Assembly: GCA_964428905.1 (NCBI GenBank)
Contig: CAYSAA010000193.1
Span: forward strand, 1 to 38,211
Direction of reading: 5' to 3'
DNA: 38,211 bases
Source: CAYSAA01 sp964428905
Lineage (GTDB): Bacteria > Atribacterota > Phoenicimicrobiia > Phoenicimicrobiales > Stramentimicrobiaceae
Below, in pieces: positions 8,282 through 15,710 of this stretch (position 1 is its first letter; every line of letters begins with the position of its first letter). A program made the translations under genes and the position numbers. The notes beneath the pieces are model-generated. The model had not been told where the DNA came from. It ran no database searches and saw only the letters and a program-made list of their open reading frames with translations.

Positions 8282-8449
8282 TCATTCTGTATTTAGGTCT
8301 GAAGTTCTTCCTTGGTTGTTTTTAATATCAAGACTGTTAACATCTTCAAATTTATGCTCTGTTAATATTATGTATACCAGAAATAAAATAACAAAAGTTA
8401 AAAAAATGACGCTAGTTTTAAATAAGAATAATATGATTTTTTTTACCAT
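8282..8449 (-). CDS. Small single-pass membrane peptide, unknown function
   Basis: This is a 55-residue protein starting MVKKIILFLF, with one long hydrophobic segment (about residues 4-28), then a charged tail. An AGGAG ribosome site stands seven bases before the ATG at 8449, which decides this start; longer frames upstream have no such site. It precedes the secreted protein gene (8205-7846) on the same strand, with 76 bases between. No family was recognised. Topology would be an N-terminal anchor with the polar tail outside or inside, which cannot be told. It could be real or a decayed leader of a bigger gene. Confidence 0.45.
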   Translation of the reverse strand: MVKKIILFLFKTSVIFLTFVILFLVYIILTEHKFEDVNSLDIKNNQGRTSDLNTE

Positions 8450-8772
8450 TCCAATCTCCTGATTATATTTCACTTTGGAGGTTGAGCTAGAAATCATAAT
8501 TGAGATAATTTATCTAAATAATAATAAAATTTTACTTTTATATCAATACAATACAATGTGACACTAATGTTACATTTAAATGCATTTTGTTTTGATTGTG
8601 TATAATACAAATTTACAATAGTGAATAACTATTTCACGCTTCGCTGTACTCAGATTGCCCTTCCATTGGTCTGGCAACTTCGGATTTCCACGGAACATTT
8701 AGTGACCTATTTACATTCATAATTATCACAAAAAATAAGCAATTAATTTTTATATTAATTTTAGGAGAGAAA
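8450..8772. other. Intergenic region, AT-rich, nothing firmly recognised
   Basis: A TATAAT at 8601-8606 could be a -10 element, but no good -35 stands at the proper distance. The minus strand at 8634-8720 reads a 28-residue frame containing VPWKSEVARPMEGQSEYSEA with a richer base composition than its surroundings. It may be a fragment of a repeat or mobile element and was not identified. Confidence 0.3.
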
Positions 8773-8932
8773 ATGGATAAATTCAAGTTTAAGCAGCTCG
8801 GACTTTCTGAAAAAGTCCTGGATACAATTTTAAAAAAAGTTTTGAAAACCCGACACCAATTCAATTTTTAACAATCCCTGTTATGTTGAGAGATAATACC
8901 AATTTTAAGATAGAAAGTTCAGATCTTTAAAT
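8773..8932 (+). pseudogene. DEAD-box RNA helicase, N-terminal fragment with frameshift
   Basis: An ATG at 8773 behind TTAGGAGAG opens a frame reading MDKFKFKQLGLSEKVLDTILKK, the usual start of a DEAD-box RNA helicase. The next codons should read GFENPTPIQ, the adenine-sensing Q motif. That motif is present at about 8841-8868 but in another frame, because one G is missing after the A-run (AAAAAAGT instead of AAAAAAGGT). The second frame continues FLTIPVMLRDNTNF and then runs into foreign sequence and a stop. Motif I and everything after it are absent, so the gene is both frameshifted and truncated. Confidence 0.8.
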
Positions 8933-9022
8933 ATAAGTTTTTACTCAACTTGTGATGAAGGATTAATGGGGTCTTCACATTTGACATAACTTAATATGAT
9001 ACAGATCCCCTGTTTGGCTATA

Positions 9023-9051
9023 TTGACAGAAAAATATAAAATTGATAAAAT
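9023..9051 (+). promoter_or_regulatory. Sigma-70-type promoter of the second sugar ABC operon
   Basis: TTGACA at 9023-9028, a 17-base spacer and TAAAAT at 9046-9051 form a near-consensus promoter. Transcription would start near 9058, leaving a leader of about 45 bases made largely of TA repeats before the binding-protein ribosome site. Confidence 0.7.
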
Positions 9052-9103
9052 TATTAATAAGAATATATATATATAAATATATATAAAAATGGAGGTAAAT
9101 AAA

Positions 9104-10057
9104 ATGAAAAAGCAAAAATTTATACTAGCGATACTTTTACTTGCAGTTCTTATCTCATCTGTGGTTTCTTTTGCAGTAGCAGATGATAAACTCTACATCC
9201 CTTTAGTTTCAAAGGGTTTCCAGCATCAATTCTGGCTGGCAGTTAAGGCTGGGGCTGAACAAGCTGCAAAAGACTTTGATGTGACTATTACCTTTGAAGG
9301 ACCCGAGAGTGAGGCCATGGTTGATAAACAGATGGACATGCTACAGGTTGCTATTGACAAGAATCCTGACGCGATTTGCTTTGCCGCAGTTGACTCAAAG
9401 GCTGCCATTCCTCTGCTTGAGCAGGCAAAGGAAAAGGGCATTCCCGTGATCGGTTTTGACTCTGGTGTTGACAGTGATATTCCATTAGCTACAGCCGCTA
9501 CTGATAATATTGGCGCAGCTGCATTGGCAGCAGATAAAATGGCAGAACTAATCGAGGGAGCCGGCGAAGTGGCAATTATTGCTCATGATCAGACTAGCCG
9601 TACCGGTATCGATCGTGTCAAGGGCTTTACAGACAGAATTGCGGAAAAATATCCTGACATTACAATTGTTGCTACCCAGTATGGCGGTGGGGATCATCTT
9701 AGGTCAACTGACCTGGCTAAAGCTATCATTCAGGGTAACCCTGAACTTAAGGGTTTCTTTGGTGCCAACGAAGGCTCGATCATTGGTGTCATGAATGCCG
9801 TGCAGGAATTGGGAATGAAAGGAGAGCTTGTTGTCATCGGTTATGACTCCGGCCAACAGCAGATTGAAGCCATCCGATCCGGGCTTCTTGCCGGTGCAAT
9901 CACACAGGATCCCATTGGCATTGGCTACAAGAGTGTTGAGGCTGCAGTGAAAGCCATTAATGGCGAGGCGTTGCCTGAGTTCATCGATACCGGTTTCCAT
10001 TGGTATGACAGCACTAATATTGATGACCCAGATATTGCTGCGCTACTCTATGAATAG
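9104..10057 (+). CDS. Sugar ABC transporter substrate-binding protein (RbsB-like)
   Basis: This secreted binding protein of 317 residues is of the ribose/simple-sugar type I family. Residues 1-26 are a signal peptide (MKKQKFILAILLLAVLISS, then a VADD cleavage region) without a lipobox Cys. The mature protein begins with a strand and SKGFQHQFWLAVKAGAEQAA, matching the Phe/Trp ligand-stacking region, followed by IPVIGFDSGVDSD and GYDSGQQQIEAI near the cleft. The ATG at 9104 is chosen since GGAGG at 9091-9095 is its ribosome site; an earlier ATG at 9089 overlaps that site. It is the first gene of the operon with a two-domain ATPase (10351) and permease (11881). It is less AT-rich than its surroundings. 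The sugar is undetermined. Confidence 0.9.
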   Translation: MKKQKFILAILLLAVLISSVVSFAVADDKLYIPLVSKGFQHQFWLAVKAGAEQAAKDFDVTITFEGPESEAMVDKQMDMLQVAIDKNPDAICFAAVDSKAAIPLLEQAKEKGIPVIGFDSGVDSDIPLATAATDNIGAAALAADKMAELIEGAGEVAIIAHDQTSRTGIDRVKGFTDRIAEKYPDITIVATQYGGGDHLRSTDLAKAIIQGNPELKGFFGANEGSIIGVMNAVQELGMKGELVVIGYDSGQQQIEAIRSGLLAGAITQDPIGIGYKSVEAAVKAINGEALPEFIDTGFHWYDSTNIDDPDIAALLYE

Positions 10058-10092
10058 AAAAGACGAGCTGAATAAATAAACTCAATATTGTA

Positions 10093-10135
10093 ATAATGAG
10101 AGGCTGTCCAGAAAGTTATGGCAGCCTCTCATTAT
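10093..10135 (+). terminator. Strong 14-bp hairpin after the binding-protein gene
   Basis: ATAATGAGAGGCTG (10093-10106) pairs perfectly with CAGCCTCTCATTAT (10122-10135). The loop side can extend by a G-U and a G-C pair. The 3' arm ends in an AT-rich run rather than a clean T-run, so it may be a partial terminator or an RNA stabiliser between binding protein and ATPase genes. Confidence 0.65.
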
Positions 10136-10138
10136 ATA

Positions 10139-10246
10139 AATTGCTGTACTACAATCGTCACCTGTAATGATGGTAAGGAATTTGTAGAGCACACCATAAT
10201 TGCGGAGGCCATAAAAGTACTTGGGTTGTTTATATATTGTGTTTAA
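10139..10246 (+). pseudogene. IS30-like transposase scrap
   Basis: A 35-codon frame without a start reads TTIVTCNDGKEFVEHTIIAE, then AIKVLGLFIYCV and a stop. IS30-type transposases carry a very similar stretch around their second catalytic Asp, usually D-N-G-K-E-F; here the two residues are swapped to N-D. The rest of the element is missing on both sides. It lies between the binding-protein and ATPase genes of the operon. The call depends on one short motif. Confidence 0.5.
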
Positions 10247-10350
10247 ATATATATAACTAAATAGTAGGGTAACGGTAACATAATACTGCTACCATTAATT
10301 TTGTTTGCTGGTATGCGTTTAAAGTGAGATTTTTGGTGGTGAGGATGGTC

Positions 10351-11868
10351 ATGGATAAAGTACTACTTTTAATGGAGGGAATTGATAAGTCTTTTCCTGG
10401 TGTACATGCCCTTAAAAAATGCCGGTTTGAGTTAAAGACCGGAGAGGTACATGCGCTAGTTGGGGAAAATGGTGCTGGGAAATCCTCTTTAGTGAAGGTA
10501 GTCGCTGGAGTATATTCTAAAGATGATGGACGGATTTTATATAAAGGTAAAGAAGTAAATATTTCCAATCCCCGGGCAGCACAGCTTCTTGGAATTAGTA
10601 TGGTTCATCAGGAACTTGACCTTATGCCACACCTGACCGCAGCTCAAAATATTTTCATAGGCCGAGAGCCTGTACGGGGATTACGGATAATACTTGATGA
10701 GAATGCCCTGAATGATAAAGCTCAGAAAATTTTCGATATGATGAATCTAAAGCTGAATCCACGTACTAAGGTTGCGGATATGAGTGTTGCCAATCAGCAA
10801 ATGGTTGAAATTGCCAAGGCTCTTTCTTTTAATTCCGAAGTACTGATTCTGGACGAACCTACGGCGACATTAGCTCAGATGGAAATTATGGAATTGTTTC
10901 GAATTATTCGCCAGCTTCGTGATAAGGGTGTTGGGATTATCTACATATCTCACAGATTGGAAGAACTCAAGCAAATTTCTGACCGTATTACAGTGATGCG
11001 TGATGGTTGTTATGTAAATACTGTCCCGACAGAAGAAGCCACAATTGACCAAATTATCAAAATGATGGTAGGGCGTATCATTTACGAATCTTCACCTGAA
11101 ATTCCTGAGAATTCTAGCCAGGAAATAGTATTGGAAGTAAAAAACCTTAACCGGGGAAAAAAAATTAAAAATGTCAGCTTCAATCTAAAACGGGGCGAAA
11201 TATTAGGTTTTGCCGGTTTGGTGGGCGCCGGACGTACAGAGGTGGCAAGAGCTGTATTCGGGGCGGACTCTTTTGATTCAGGGGATGTTACTGTTAAAGG
11301 CAAGAAGGTTATCATAAAAAGTCCGAGCGATGCAGTGAGCTACGACATTGGTTACTTGTCCGAAGACCGGAAGCAATATGGGTTGTGCCTGGGATTGGAT
11401 GTAGAAACAAATATTGCCCTTGTAATCATTAACAAATTAACAGGTTTTTTAGGGTGGATAAAAAGCATAGAATTGCGCTCAATTGTGAAACTTATAGTCG
11501 AGAAGTTATCTATAAAAACCCCCAGCCTGAGTCAGAAAGTCAATAATCTTTCAGGTGGTAACCAACAGAAATTGGTGGTTGGAAAATGGCTTGCCAAAGA
11601 TACCGGTATCCTAATATTTGACGAACCTACCCGCGGCATTGATGTTGGGGCAAAGAGCGAGATTTATCGATTATTGAATGATCTGGCTCATCAGGGTAAA
11701 TCAATTATTATGATTTCTTCGGAGCTTCCGGAAATTCTTCGTATGAGTCACCGGGTAGTAGTGATGTGTGAAGGCAAGGTTACCGGTGAACTGGACTATG
11801 GGGAAGCAACACAAGAAAGTATTATGCAATTAGCTACACTTCGAAATAGTGAAAATGTTATTAGATAA
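10351..11868 (+). CDS. Sugar ABC transporter ATPase, two-domain (RbsA/MglA-like)
   Basis: This protein of 505 residues contains two fused nucleotide-binding domains. In the first, Walker A is GENGAGKSS and Walker B is LILDEPTATL, with a diverged signature around MSVANQQ. In the second, Walker A is replaced by GLVGAGRTE, as usual for RbsA/MglA proteins, while LSGGNQQK and LIFDEPTRGIDVG are intact. It should energise the permease encoded 12 bases downstream. The ATG at 10351 is preferred: GTGAGG lies six to ten bases upstream. A GTG at 10324 or ATG at 10345 would add a few non-conserved residues. A hairpin and an IS30-like scrap separate it from the binding-protein gene. Confidence 0.92.
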   Translation: MDKVLLLMEGIDKSFPGVHALKKCRFELKTGEVHALVGENGAGKSSLVKVVAGVYSKDDGRILYKGKEVNISNPRAAQLLGISMVHQELDLMPHLTAAQNIFIGREPVRGLRIILDENALNDKAQKIFDMMNLKLNPRTKVADMSVANQQMVEIAKALSFNSEVLILDEPTATLAQMEIMELFRIIRQLRDKGVGIIYISHRLEELKQISDRITVMRDGCYVNTVPTEEATIDQIIKMMVGRIIYESSPEIPENSSQEIVLEVKNLNRGKKIKNVSFNLKRGEILGFAGLVGAGRTEVARAVFGADSFDSGDVTVKGKKVIIKSPSDAVSYDIGYLSEDRKQYGLCLGLDVETNIALVIINKLTGFLGWIKSIELRSIVKLIVEKLSIKTPSLSQKVNNLSGGNQQKLVVGKWLAKDTGILIFDEPTRGIDVGAKSEIYRLLNDLAHQGKSIIMISSELPEILRMSHRVVVMCEGKVTGELDYGEATQESIMQLATLRNSENVIR

Positions 11869-11880
11869 TTAAAAGAATGG

Positions 11881-12885
11881 ATGAATTTTCTTATGAAAAA
11901 TGAAATCATCACTCAAGAAAAAAGAACACGGTCAGATACGATACAGAGATTAATGGCTTTTGGGGCTTTGATTATTATTTTTATTGCTTTCTCATTGGCA
12001 TCCCCTTACTTTTTCACATTCCGGAATGTAATCGGAATACTTATTTCAACTGCTGTTAATGGTCTGCTTGCGATAGGGGTGACATTTATTATCATTAGTG
12101 GTGGAATTGATTTATCGGTTGGTACGGTAATGACATTATCGGCGGTTATGAGTGGTGTATTTATTACTTATTGGAACCTGCCCGTTCCGTTAGGAGTATT
12201 AGCAGGAATATTAACAGGAAGTCTGGCTGGTTCTATTAATGGCACTTTGGTTTCTAAATTTAGCATACCGCCATTTGTTGCCACGCTTGGCATGTTGAAT
12301 ATGGCTAGGGGTTTTTCGCTGGTTATTTCGAAACTCAGCCCTATTTATTTTGACTTGGATAAGTCAGTCAGCAGTATTGCAATGGGTTCAATTCTCGGCT
12401 CAATTATTCCCGGATTTGAGATTCCTAATGCCGTGTTAATCTTGTTCGGGTCTGCGATTATTGCTGGTCTGATTCTTTCAAAGACGATATTAGGACGATA
12501 CTGTTATGCAATTGGTAGCAATGAAAAAGCAGTCCGGTTATCCGGTGTTAATGTTATTCTCTGGAAAACAGCCATCTATACAACTGCCGGACTTTTTGTC
12601 GGTATTGCCGGTGTTGTCATAGCTGCCCGACTGAATTCTGCCCAACCCTCCCTGGGGCTTGGCTACGAACTGGAAGCAATCGCCGCGGCGGTCATTGGTG
12701 GCACTTCATTGAGTGGTGGAGAAGGCACGATACTAGGCACGATTATCGGTGCATTTATTATCAGCACACTTACTAATGGTCTGCGCATTATGTCCGTACC
12801 TCAAGAATGGCAGATTGTTATCACTGGCTTCATCATTATTTTAGCAGTGTATTTGGATATACTACGCCGTGGAAAGCAATCATAA
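11881..12885 (+). CDS. Sugar ABC transporter permease (RbsC-like)
   Basis: This membrane protein of 334 residues is in the same family as the first permease of the window. A cytoplasmic start of about 25 residues is followed by hydrophobic segments. ISGGIDLSVGTVMTLSAV is the textbook RbsC signature, and EAIAAAVIGGTSLSGGEG is the conserved late cytoplasmic loop. It ends the operon 12 bases after the ATPase stop. The ribosome site (AAAAGAATGG) is weak, so coupled translation from the ATPase gene is likely. A second ATG four codons in is possible as start. Confidence 0.9.
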   Translation: MNFLMKNEIITQEKRTRSDTIQRLMAFGALIIIFIAFSLASPYFFTFRNVIGILISTAVNGLLAIGVTFIIISGGIDLSVGTVMTLSAVMSGVFITYWNLPVPLGVLAGILTGSLAGSINGTLVSKFSIPPFVATLGMLNMARGFSLVISKLSPIYFDLDKSVSSIAMGSILGSIIPGFEIPNAVLILFGSAIIAGLILSKTILGRYCYAIGSNEKAVRLSGVNVILWKTAIYTTAGLFVGIAGVVIAARLNSAQPSLGLGYELEAIAAAVIGGTSLSGGEGTILGTIIGAFIISTLTNGLRIMSVPQEWQIVITGFIIILAVYLDILRRGKQS

Positions 12886-13177
12886 TAAAGAAGTCCCATA
12901 ATTCACATTTTGCAACTGTCTTATATGTTATTTTCCTTTTCTAATTCCTTTTTTATTCTATTTGCATATAGCTTATACCCTATAAAGTAAATTCTATGAG
13001 ATTCACTGCCTCTGTAATATTGCAGGAAAGAATTGCTGCAGATTGGGAAAAACTTAATCAGTGTCTGATATCGAGTCTAAGACTGTATAGCGTATGATAA
13101 ATGGGATAATTGTCCAATTTATTACCCAATATGCAATATTTCATTAATTCAGTATTCCACAAGAAGGAAGGATAATT
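12886..13177. other. Convergent intergenic region
   Basis: These 292 bases separate the permease (plus) from the response-regulator gene (minus), so both transcripts should end here. Weak inverted repeats are present (TGCAG/CTGCA around 13020-13042, and GGG-TAAT/ATTA-CCC around 13103-13127), but none has a convincing T-run. No gene was seen. Confidence 0.35.
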
Positions 13178-13867
13178 TTATGCATTAAAGCGGTATCCGG
13201 AGCCCCAGAGAGTGCCAATAAAGCTGGGATTCTGGGGATTTTTTTCAATTTTATCTCTTATTTTTTTGATATGAACAGCAATGGTGGCAATGTCCCCATA
13301 GGAGTTATCACCCCAGATATGGTTGTAAAGTTGTTCTTTACTGAACAGAATATTGGGATGAGATGCCAGAAAATTTAAGATTTCAAATTCTTTGGTAGTT
13401 AGATTAATTTCCTGACTATCCAGGAAAACACGATGAGAAATCTGGTTGATGGTTAAGTTTTTTATCTGGATTTCATGACTTGATTTATCTGATTTACCGG
13501 TAAGCTGGTCAAAACGGCTCAGATGTGCCTTGACCCTGGCTACCAGTTCATTGGGGCTAAAGGGTTTGCTGATGTAATCATCTGCCCCCAGTCCCAAGCC
13601 ACGTATTTTATCAATATCCTCTGCCCGGGCAGAGACAATCAGTACAGGAATGTTTTTTTCCTGACGAATTTTTTTACAGACTTCAAAACCATCAATATCC
13701 GGTAACATGAGATCAAGTAAAATGAGGTCATAATCTTTGGTCAAGGCCTGGTTTAAACCTTCCCGGCCATTGTTTTTTATATCTACCTGGAAGTGATTGA
13801 TTTCCAGGTAATCTTTTTCCAATTCGGCAATACTTTGTTGATCTTCAATAATCAGAATTTTTCTCAC
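13178..13867 (-). CDS. OmpR/PhoB-family response regulator
   Basis: This 229-residue cytoplasmic transcription factor is controlled by phosphorylation. The receiver domain (about 1-120) has the acidic pair in IIEDQ, the phospho-acceptor D52 in LILLDLMLPD, the switch Ser in LIVSAR and the conserved Lys in ISKPF. A winged-helix DNA-binding domain follows (about 128-227), with LTTKEFEILNFLASHPN and a YRF near the end. The start is a GTG preceded at some distance by AGGTAAGGATG. It lies 34 bases behind the kinase gene, so both come from one transcript. The target genes are unknown; the divergently transcribed glucan-phosphorylase gene is a reasonable candidate. Confidence 0.92.
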   Translation of the reverse strand: MRKILIIEDQQSIAELEKDYLEINHFQVDIKNNGREGLNQALTKDYDLILLDLMLPDIDGFEVCKKIRQEKNIPVLIVSARAEDIDKIRGLGLGADDYISKPFSPNELVARVKAHLSRFDQLTGKSDKSSHEIQIKNLTINQISHRVFLDSQEINLTTKEFEILNFLASHPNILFSKEQLYNHIWGDNSYGDIATIAVHIKKIRDKIEKNPQNPSFIGTLWGSGYRFNA

Positions 13868-13901
13868 TATTTGTTCATCCTTACCTATTGTTTTAAGAAT
13901 T

Positions 13902-15362
13902 TCAACTCACTTTTTTCAGGGTAAAGAAAATACTGGTACCATGACCTGACTGACTTTGTGCCCGAATGCGACCATTATGGTCTGAGATGATTTTACGGGC
14001 AATATATAAACCTAAACCGGTACCCGGCGTGTTTTCTGAACGGGCTTTATCTGTTTTGTAGAAACGATCAAAAATTTTGTTCAACATGTCTTCAGAAATG
14101 CCCTTTCCATTGTCCCTAATTTCGATTTGTGCCTCCTCCGCTGTCTCGGTTAATATTATCTTGATTACCGGATTGCTGTTATTCTTAAAGTTAATTGCAT
14201 TATTAATGATATTGAGGATGACTCTTTTCAGCTGCTCGCGATCTGCTTTGACCAGTAATTTTTCATTGTATTGTGAGGCAAAGTCCAACTGAATTCCTTT
14301 TTCTTGTAAATCAAATCGTAATTCTTCATAGCAATCAGTAAGGTAATCTTTTATATTAATGTTTTCGAATTGGTAGAGAGATTGATCTAAATCAAATTTG
14401 GAGAGCAGAAACAAATCCTCAATCAGGGATTCCATATGTACCACATTTTGATGAATGGTCTGTAAATATTTATCCTGCTTTTCTTTTGATTTTGGAACAC
14501 CGTCTATAATTCCTTCCACATAACCTTTTATGGTAGTAATAGGAGTTTTTAGATCATGGGAAATGTTGGTAATTAATTCATTGCGATTTTGTTCATATTT
14601 TATTTTTGTTTCTTCAGATTTTTTTAATTGTTTTCTAGCTGCTTCAAAACTCTGGAATAGTGTCCCGATTTCATCTTTGGAGGGTGTATTCAGCCTAAAA
14701 TTATAATTACCTTTTCTAATTTGTTGAGTTGCATTTCTTAAACGAATCAGTGGATTGACAATCTGTTTTGATAAAAAATAGGTCATCAGGGTATTAATGA
14801 TTATGATGATAATCAGAAAAAGAATGAATGTATAAATAACTGAACTTTTAAATTGATTTAATTCCTGGGAGATTGAAGTTACATCATTGACTAAGAATAA
14901 GATACCTGGAGATTGATCGGTAAATTGCAAGGGAATAGTTTTCATAAATAAAGTATCTGAAAACTTGGTAATCTTGTCAGAATCCTGGTCGATACCATAT
15001 TGTTCCAATAGGATTTCATCTTTACCTATTTCCAGTGAATCAAGAAAAGGGGAAAAATATATAATTTTATCGTCTTTTTTTACAATCAGACCAGTATGGG
15101 ATGAATTTAAAAAATTATCTATTTGATGGAGATATTCCAGATTCAGAAACTGATCCGGTTCTGTTTCAACTGTTTTACTTACGGTTCTCTCTACCCGAAG
15201 AAGGGTTCGGTTAAGGGGTTCTCTGTGATTATCCCGGGGCGGAAAGCCGATAAAACCCTGAAAATTTTCAGTAATAATCAGACTTACTACAATTAATAAA
15301 ACAATCGTAATGGTAATTAATATTAAATTAGATATCCATAGACGTTTTTGGATTGTCATCAT
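13902..15362 (-). CDS. Membrane sensor histidine kinase
   Basis: This 486-residue sensor has transmembrane segments at about 12-31 and 175-198 enclosing an extracellular domain of about 140 residues, which has several ELQF-type short strands and resembles no sensor I can name. A HAMP linker (about 198-250) follows, then the dimerisation helix with phospho-His H269 in NISHDLKTP, then the ATPase domain: N-box NIINNAINF, G1 DNGKGIS, F-box IFDRFY and G2 GTGLGLYIA. All kinase motifs are intact. It is the first gene of a two-gene operon with the OmpR-type regulator. Two adjacent ATG codons (15362, 15359) could start it; no close ribosome site is apparent. The stimulus is unknown. Confidence 0.92.
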   Translation of the reverse strand: MMTIQKRLWISNLILITITIVLLIVVSLIITENFQGFIGFPPRDNHREPLNRTLLRVERTVSKTVETEPDQFLNLEYLHQIDNFLNSSHTGLIVKKDDKIIYFSPFLDSLEIGKDEILLEQYGIDQDSDKITKFSDTLFMKTIPLQFTDQSPGILFLVNDVTSISQELNQFKSSVIYTFILFLIIIIIINTLMTYFLSKQIVNPLIRLRNATQQIRKGNYNFRLNTPSKDEIGTLFQSFEAARKQLKKSEETKIKYEQNRNELITNISHDLKTPITTIKGYVEGIIDGVPKSKEKQDKYLQTIHQNVVHMESLIEDLFLLSKFDLDQSLYQFENINIKDYLTDCYEELRFDLQEKGIQLDFASQYNEKLLVKADREQLKRVILNIINNAINFKNNSNPVIKIILTETAEEAQIEIRDNGKGISEDMLNKIFDRFYKTDKARSENTPGTGLGLYIARKIISDHNGRIRAQSQSGHGTSIFFTLKKVS

Positions 15363-15710
15363 TTTTAAATTTATTAATTTCCTTATTAATTGTGAAACAG
15401 GGTAAATACTTTTTATAATTATAGTTCATTTCCGTACCTTATTATTATATGATATTATTTTAAAATGCCTATAAAATATTTATTAAAAATTTATAAAATT
15501 TCAGCCTGAAATATAAAATAATGAAAAGCCCTTAAAAGTAATTGACCAAATATGATACAATCTAATAAGTTTGTTGATAGTAGATAAATTATGTGATATG
15601 TTTTTTGATTTTTAGGGAAAAAGCTCAGGTGTCGGATAGCAACGGGATTGAAATAGAAAATTTATGATTTATATTGAATGAAATTAAATAGATAATAATA
15701 GGGAGGCTAT
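15363..15710. other. Divergent promoter region between kinase and glucan phosphorylase
   Basis: This very AT-rich 348-base space holds the promoters of two divergent genes. On the plus strand TTGACC at 15542-15547 with TAATAA at 15563-15568 is a possible but short-spaced promoter. On the minus strand several TATAAT-like boxes lie before the kinase gene. A less AT-rich patch at about 15616-15655 was not recognised as any riboswitch. The GGGAGG at 15701-15706 is the phosphorylase ribosome site. Confidence 0.35.

Noticed and set aside
8634..8864. Minus-strand frame of 76 codons
   Set aside because: Its first half is antisense to the DEAD-box helicase remnant, it has no ribosome site and no recognised motif.
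15616..15655. GC-richer patch before glgP as a riboswitch
   Set aside because: It is too short and has no known aptamer motif.
15640..15665. GGGATTGAAATAG, which looks like the 3' end of some CRISPR repeats
   Set aside because: It occurs once; no repeated unit or regularly spaced spacers surround it and no cas gene is present.
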